In this document: positions 7,042 through 10,077 of the stretch, one piece after another
How positions within the stretch are numbered: position 1 is the stretch's first letter
Layout: every line of letters begins with the position of its first letter
Assembly: GCA_001805375.1 (NCBI GenBank)
Contig: MHFY01000006.1
Coordinates: 969-11,045 of the forward strand
Direction of reading: 5' to 3'
DNA from: Omnitrophica WOR_2 bacterium GWA2_47_8
Lineage (GTDB): Bacteria > Omnitrophota > Gorgyraeia > Zapsychrales > GWA2-47-8
DNA length: 10,077 bases
Program-made: the position numbers and the translations under genes
The notes under the pieces: model-generated
What the model saw: only the letters and a program-made list of their open reading frames with translations
Database searches by the model: none
What the model was told of the DNA's origin: nothing

Positions 7042-8454
7042 ATGTTACGTACGCACACCTGCGGGGAATTAAGAAAAGAACAAAAAGACAACGAAGTGAC
7101 ATTGTGCGGCTGGGTCGCGGCCCGGCGTGATCACGGTAAATTGATCTTTATCGATATACGCGACCGATATGGTTTGACTCAGGTTGTGTTTGTCCCCTCG
7201 GTAAGTCCCAAGGCCCACGAACAGGCGCAGAAATTAGGCCCGGAATTTGTCGTTAAGGTCACGGGAAAAGTTTCCGTCCGTCCACCGAAAATGGTCAACC
7301 CGAATCTTCCCACGGGGGAAGTTGAAGTCACGGCCCAGGATCTGGAAATCTTGAACCCCAGTCAAGTCCCTGTGTTTGAGATCAATGATACGGTGGAGGT
7401 CACGGAAGAATTGCGTTTGATGTACCGTTATCTGGACCTGAGGCGGACAAAAATGTTGCAGACCATGCTGCTGCGCCATCAGCTCTGCAGTGTGATCCGA
7501 AATTTTCTAAACCAGGAGAAATTTATTGAAGTGGAAACGCCCGTGTTGACCAAGTCAACCCCGGAAGGCGCGCGGGATTTTTTGGTGCCGTCGCGATTGA
7601 ATGTGGGAGAATTTTTTGCCCTGCCGCAATCCCCGCAATTATTCAAACAGATATTGATGGTGTCAGGTTTTGACCGGTATTTTCAGATCGTTAAATGTTT
7701 TCGTGACGAAGACCTGCGGGCGGACCGCCAGCCGGAATTCACCCAGCTGGATATGGAGATGTCTTTCGTCACCGAAGAGGATATCTTTAGTTTGACCGAG
7801 AGACTGTTCAAAGAAATTTTTAAACAGGTCAAAGGCATTGACCTTGCGATCCCTTTTCCGCGCATGACGCATCAGGAAGCCATGGCCAAGTACAAAAGCG
7901 ATAAGCCCGATATCCGTAAGAATCAAGAAGACCAAAATGAGTTCGCTTTTCTCTGGGTGACGGATTTTCCTTTATTTAAGCACAATACGGAAGAAAAACG
8001 CTGGGACAGCGAGCATCATCCGTTTACCTCGGTCCATCCGGAGGATGTTGAACTTTTGAAGAAACGCGATCTGGGCAAGGTGCGTTCGCGCGCCTATGAC
8101 CTGGTCTTGAACGGAAATGAGATCGGCAGCGGATCGGTGAGAATTCATAATAGAGAACTGCAGCAGGAGATATTTGATATAATAGGCCTGAGCAAAGAGG
8201 AGGCACAGAAGCGTTTCAGCTTTCTTTTAAAGGCCTTTGAATATGGGGCGCCGCCGCACGCCGGCGTGGCCTACGGGATCGACCGGTTGGTCGCGCTTTT
8301 AGCGGGATTGGATTCGATACGCGACACTATTGCCTTTCCCAAAACACAGAAAGGCAATTGTCCCTTGACCGACGCACCTTCCTACGTGGACGAAAAACAG
8401 ATCCGGGATTTAGGAATAATGTTAGTAAACAAGGCCGTCAAAAAAAATGATTAA
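7042..8454 (+). CDS. aspS: Aspartyl-tRNA synthetase, bacterial type without the GAD insertion domain
   Basis: AspRS is a class II synthetase that loads aspartate on tRNA-Asp. The N-terminal OB anticodon-binding domain spans about 1-105. Motif 1 lies around 140-175. Motif 2 is FRDEDLRADRQPEFTQ, with catalytic R221. Motif 3 is AYGIDR (410-415), followed by the bacterial C-terminal IAFPKTQK and APSYVDEKQIRDL. The protein has 470 residues, whereas bacterial enzymes usually have about 580-590. The missing 120 or so are exactly the GAD domain: SDKPDIR (286-292) is joined by about eight residues to FAFLWVTDFP (301-310), which flank that domain in other bacteria. H31 matches the residue of non-discriminating enzymes, but K83 matches discriminating ones, so whether it also charges tRNA-Asn is undecided. 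GAAAGG at 7029-7034 is a modest Shine-Dalgarno seven bases before the ATG. Confidence 0.96.
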   Translation: MLRTHTCGELRKEQKDNEVTLCGWVAARRDHGKLIFIDIRDRYGLTQVVFVPSVSPKAHEQAQKLGPEFVVKVTGKVSVRPPKMVNPNLPTGEVEVTAQDLEILNPSQVPVFEINDTVEVTEELRLMYRYLDLRRTKMLQTMLLRHQLCSVIRNFLNQEKFIEVETPVLTKSTPEGARDFLVPSRLNVGEFFALPQSPQLFKQILMVSGFDRYFQIVKCFRDEDLRADRQPEFTQLDMEMSFVTEEDIFSLTERLFKEIFKQVKGIDLAIPFPRMTHQEAMAKYKSDKPDIRKNQEDQNEFAFLWVTDFPLFKHNTEEKRWDSEHHPFTSVHPEDVELLKKRDLGKVRSRAYDLVLNGNEIGSGSVRIHNRELQQEIFDIIGLSKEEAQKRFSFLLKAFEYGAPPHAGVAYGIDRLVALLAGLDSIRDTIAFPKTQKGNCPLTDAPSYVDEKQIRDLGIMLVNKAVKKND

Positions 8455-8465
8455 TGACGAGCCGG

Positions 8466-8486
8466 TCCGCCACAATTCTTGGCGGA
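8466..8486 (+). other. Small hairpin between aspS and the lipoprotein gene
   Basis: TCCGCCA (8466-8472) and TGGCGGA (8480-8486) form a perfect 7-bp stem with a 7-base loop, within the 55-base gap. A-rich sequence rather than a T-run follows, so it is not an intrinsic terminator on this strand. It may mark an mRNA processing or stability point. Confidence 0.45.
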
Positions 8487-8509
8487 AAGAAAAATGCGGG
8501 GGGCTAAAA

Positions 8510-9043
8510 ATGTTTAAATCTTTTTTAAAGATATTCTTTGGTTTTATTCTTTTAACAGCGATGACGGGCTGCAGTTATAAACTGAAAGCCTATTCTCAGG
8601 TGCGCGACCGGGTCGACATCGATATGCCGGGCAGTCGCGGTTACGCCGCAACCGGAGAATCCGCTACAGCCAAGAAAACGCGAAGAGTTTATGTGGTTGA
8701 ATTTGTCAAAGAACCGCAGGAAGAAAAAAACCCGGCCCCGAAAGCGGCCAGTTCCGTAAAGCAAGACGGGTTAAATTATCAGACCGTTGAGTCGGTGCCG
8801 CATTTTGATGTGGTGGATGAAGAAAAAGGGGCCACGGCGGCTCAGGAAAGGCCGTCCTATCCGGTCGTGGATGGTTATGTCCAGTATACGGTGGAAAAGG
8901 ACGACACCCTGCAGGGAATTTCCAAAAAGTTTTATGACAATTACAGCAGCTGGACCAAGATCTACGATGCCAATAAAGAAAAGATCGAAAATCCCAACGT
9001 CTTACGGCCGGGTACAGTGATCCGGATCCCGCAGGAAAAATAA
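8510..9043 (+). CDS. LysM-domain lipoprotein of unknown specific role
   Basis: This 177-residue predicted lipoprotein probably binds cell-wall peptidoglycan. I chose the ATG at 8510 because it gives a compact signal peptide: MFKSFLKIF, a hydrophobic core, then the lipobox-like AMTGC with Cys21 as the lipidated residue. Starting at the in-frame ATG at 8447 would add 21 polar residues before the signal and overlap aspS. Initiation is weakly supported by a G-rich run at 8498-8503. After the Cys comes a segment with RVDIDMPGSRGYAATGE (about 34-50), then TRRVYVVEF, then a low-complexity linker rich in Lys, Glu, Ala and Pro. A single LysM domain spans about 124-174 (YTVEKDDTLQGISKKFY ... NPNVLRPGTVIRIP); LysM modules bind N-acetylglucosamine-containing glycans. 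No catalytic domain is visible, so it may be an envelope anchor or scaffold. It lies 14 bases ahead of phoH, consistent with co-transcription. Confidence 0.88.
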   Translation: MFKSFLKIFFGFILLTAMTGCSYKLKAYSQVRDRVDIDMPGSRGYAATGESATAKKTRRVYVVEFVKEPQEEKNPAPKAASSVKQDGLNYQTVESVPHFDVVDEEKGATAAQERPSYPVVDGYVQYTVEKDDTLQGISKKFYDNYSSWTKIYDANKEKIENPNVLRPGTVIRIPQEK

Positions 9044-9057
9044 AGAGAAAAGGGTTT

Positions 9058-10002
9058 ATGGAACGGAACATATTTTTTGCGAGTAATAAAGACCTGCAAA
9101 GGCTCTTTGGGAAATACGACCAGAATTTAAAATTGATCGAACAGGAACTGGGGGTCAAGATCTTCCGCGTTCATGACGGCCTTAAGGTCAGCGGGCCCCA
9201 GGATAAGATCGCCAAGGTGGGAGACCTGCTGGATTATCTGTCTGATATTTTAGAAAGCGGCCGGGAGATCAAAAAAAGCGACATCAGTTTTGCCCTGAGG
9301 ATGGCGGACGCGGAGAAGGGTGTCGATTTTAAGCAGTTGGCCAAGGAAAAGATCGAGGTCTCCATTAAAGGCGGGCTGGTCACGCCGAAAACCAAAGGCC
9401 AGATCGAATATGTCGAAGCGATCAAGCAATACGATATTGTTTTCGGCATAGGCCCCGCCGGGACCGGAAAGACCTATTTGGCCATGGCCATGGCGGTCAA
9501 TGCCTTAAAAAAAGGATTGGTGCGCCGTATTATTTTGACCCGGCCGGCCCTGGAGGCGGGAGAAAATTTAGGGTTTTTGCCGGGAGATATGGTGGAGAAG
9601 GTGCTGCCCTATCTGCGGCCTTTGTACGACGCCCTGTACGATATGATCGAAGCGGAGAAGGTGGAGCAATTTACCGAGCGCAATGTCATTGAGGTCGCGC
9701 CGTTGGCTTACATGCGCGGACGCACGTTAAACGATGCCTTTATTATCCTGGATGAAGCGCAGAACAGTACGCCGTTTCAGATGAAGATGTTCTTGACCCG
9801 TCTGGGTTTTGATTCCAAGACGGTCATCACCGGCGATATCACGCAAAGCGATCTGCCGAAAGGCGCGCCCAATGGTTTGGTTGAGGCGATGAAGGTGCTG
9901 GCCCATATCCCGGACATAAAATTCGTTCAATTAACCGGCGACGATGTGGTCCGCCACGAGTTGGTGCAAAAGATCATCGAGGCTTATGAGAAATCAGGTT
10001 AA
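9058..10002 (+). CDS. phoH: PhoH-family ATPase (YbeZ-like)
   Basis: This is a P-loop NTPase of the PhoH/YbeZ family, cytoplasmic proteins tied to RNA metabolism; YbeZ works with the endoribonuclease YbeY in ribosome and 16S rRNA maturation in characterised bacteria. The 314 residues fit the family. The N-terminal ~75 residues look like the small nucleic-acid-binding segment usual here (LGVKIFRVHDGLKVSGPQDKI). Walker A is GPAGTGKT (132-139) and Walker B is FIILDEAQN (228-236), followed by the family stretch MFLTRLGFDSKTVITGDITQSDLP. RPALEAGENLGFLPGD is also typical. The start is ATG at 9058; AGGG at 9051-9054 lies only three bases upstream, so initiation may depend on coupling to the lipoprotein gene. 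The next gene overlaps its 3' end by 17 bases. Confidence 0.96.
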   Translation: MERNIFFASNKDLQRLFGKYDQNLKLIEQELGVKIFRVHDGLKVSGPQDKIAKVGDLLDYLSDILESGREIKKSDISFALRMADAEKGVDFKQLAKEKIEVSIKGGLVTPKTKGQIEYVEAIKQYDIVFGIGPAGTGKTYLAMAMAVNALKKGLVRRIILTRPALEAGENLGFLPGDMVEKVLPYLRPLYDALYDMIEAEKVEQFTERNVIEVAPLAYMRGRTLNDAFIILDEAQNSTPFQMKMFLTRLGFDSKTVITGDITQSDLPKGAPNGLVEAMKVLAHIPDIKFVQLTGDDVVRHELVQKIIEAYEKSG

Positions 10003-10077
10003 GAAAAGCGGCGCCAGTTATACGCCCGTCATTTGGAGCGTTGTCCTGCTTTTTTTGTTGACGGGTTTTTGCATGAT
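9986..10077 (+). CDS. N-terminal fragment of a membrane protein, possibly a 7TM-HD phosphohydrolase (YqfF/PgpH-like)
   Basis: An ATG at 9986, inside the end of phoH but in another frame, opens a frame that continues off the window: MRNQVKKSGASYTPVIWSVVLLFLLTGFCM, 30 codons. A basic start followed by a hydrophobic stretch (about residues 14-29) predicts an N-terminal membrane helix. GAGG at 9979-9982 may serve as a closely spaced ribosome site, and the 17-base overlap suggests translational coupling to phoH. In many bacteria the gene after phoH encodes a seven-transmembrane HD-domain protein (YqfF/PgpH, a cyclic-di-AMP phosphodiesterase) followed by ybeY. That identity rests on context only; no diagnostic domain is inside the window. 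Confidence 0.6.
   Translation, partial: MRNQVKKSGASYTPVIWSVVLLFLLTGFCM

Noticed and set aside
8454..8507. 17-codon reading frame after aspS (MTSRSATILGGKKNAGG)
   Set aside because: It is very short, has no ribosome site, and is probably just the spacer with its hairpin.
8447..8509. Upstream ATG at 8447 for the lipoprotein
   Set aside because: It would overlap aspS, lacks a Shine-Dalgarno, and puts 21 polar residues ahead of the signal peptide; ATG 8510 fits better.
8706..9158. 150-codon open frame on the minus strand across the lipoprotein and phoH genes
   Set aside because: The translation shows no domain and spans two well-supported plus-strand genes.

Overview
The window is a densely packed run of bacterial housekeeping genes, all read left to right. 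In order they are guaA (GMP synthase, cut only at its extreme 5' end), dnaE (replicative DNA polymerase III alpha), an HU/IHF-family DNA-binding protein, hisS, aspS, a LysM-domain lipoprotein, phoH (ybeZ-like ATPase), and the first 30 codons of a membrane protein overlapping the end of phoH. No rRNA, tRNA, CRISPR array, prophage or transposase gene was seen.

The organism is a bacterium, probably diderm, because it encodes a lipobox-bearing lipoprotein with a periplasmic-type LysM domain. Base composition looks moderate. The gene order, and a lipoprotein with an RVD...GSRGY segment followed by a C-terminal LysM, fit uncultured PVC-type lineages such as Omnitrophota. This placement is inference from memory and was not checked by a search.

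Layout: 1-1542 guaA; 1543-1639 a short spacer filled by a heptameric repeat folded into an inverted repeat; 1640-5080 dnaE; 5081-5261 a spacer with alternating GC-rich inverted repeats, an AT-rich stretch and the best promoter in the window; 5262-5534 the HU/IHF gene with a near-perfect Shine-Dalgarno; 5535-5667 a spacer with two hairpins; 5668-6939 hisS; 6940-7041 a spacer dominated by a two-tier inverted repeat that begins in the hisS stop codon; 7042-8454 aspS; 8510-9043 lipoprotein; 9058-10002 phoH; 9986 to the end, the start of the next gene. No gene-free stretch exceeds 300 bases.

Functionally the cluster links purine nucleotide supply (GuaA), replication (DnaE), nucleoid architecture (HU/IHF), tRNA charging (HisRS, AspRS) and RNA/ribosome maintenance (PhoH). 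The genes from aspS onward look co-transcribed: gaps are 55 and 14 bases, then there is a 17-base overlap.

I see no evidence of a new multi-gene system. The most notable points are an aspartyl-tRNA synthetase of clear bacterial type that lacks the whole GAD insertion domain; an apparently intact PHP metal site in DnaE; and structured, repeat-like inverted repeats in most intergenic gaps, including related AAGGGCG/CGCCCTT hairpins on both sides of the HU/IHF gene.
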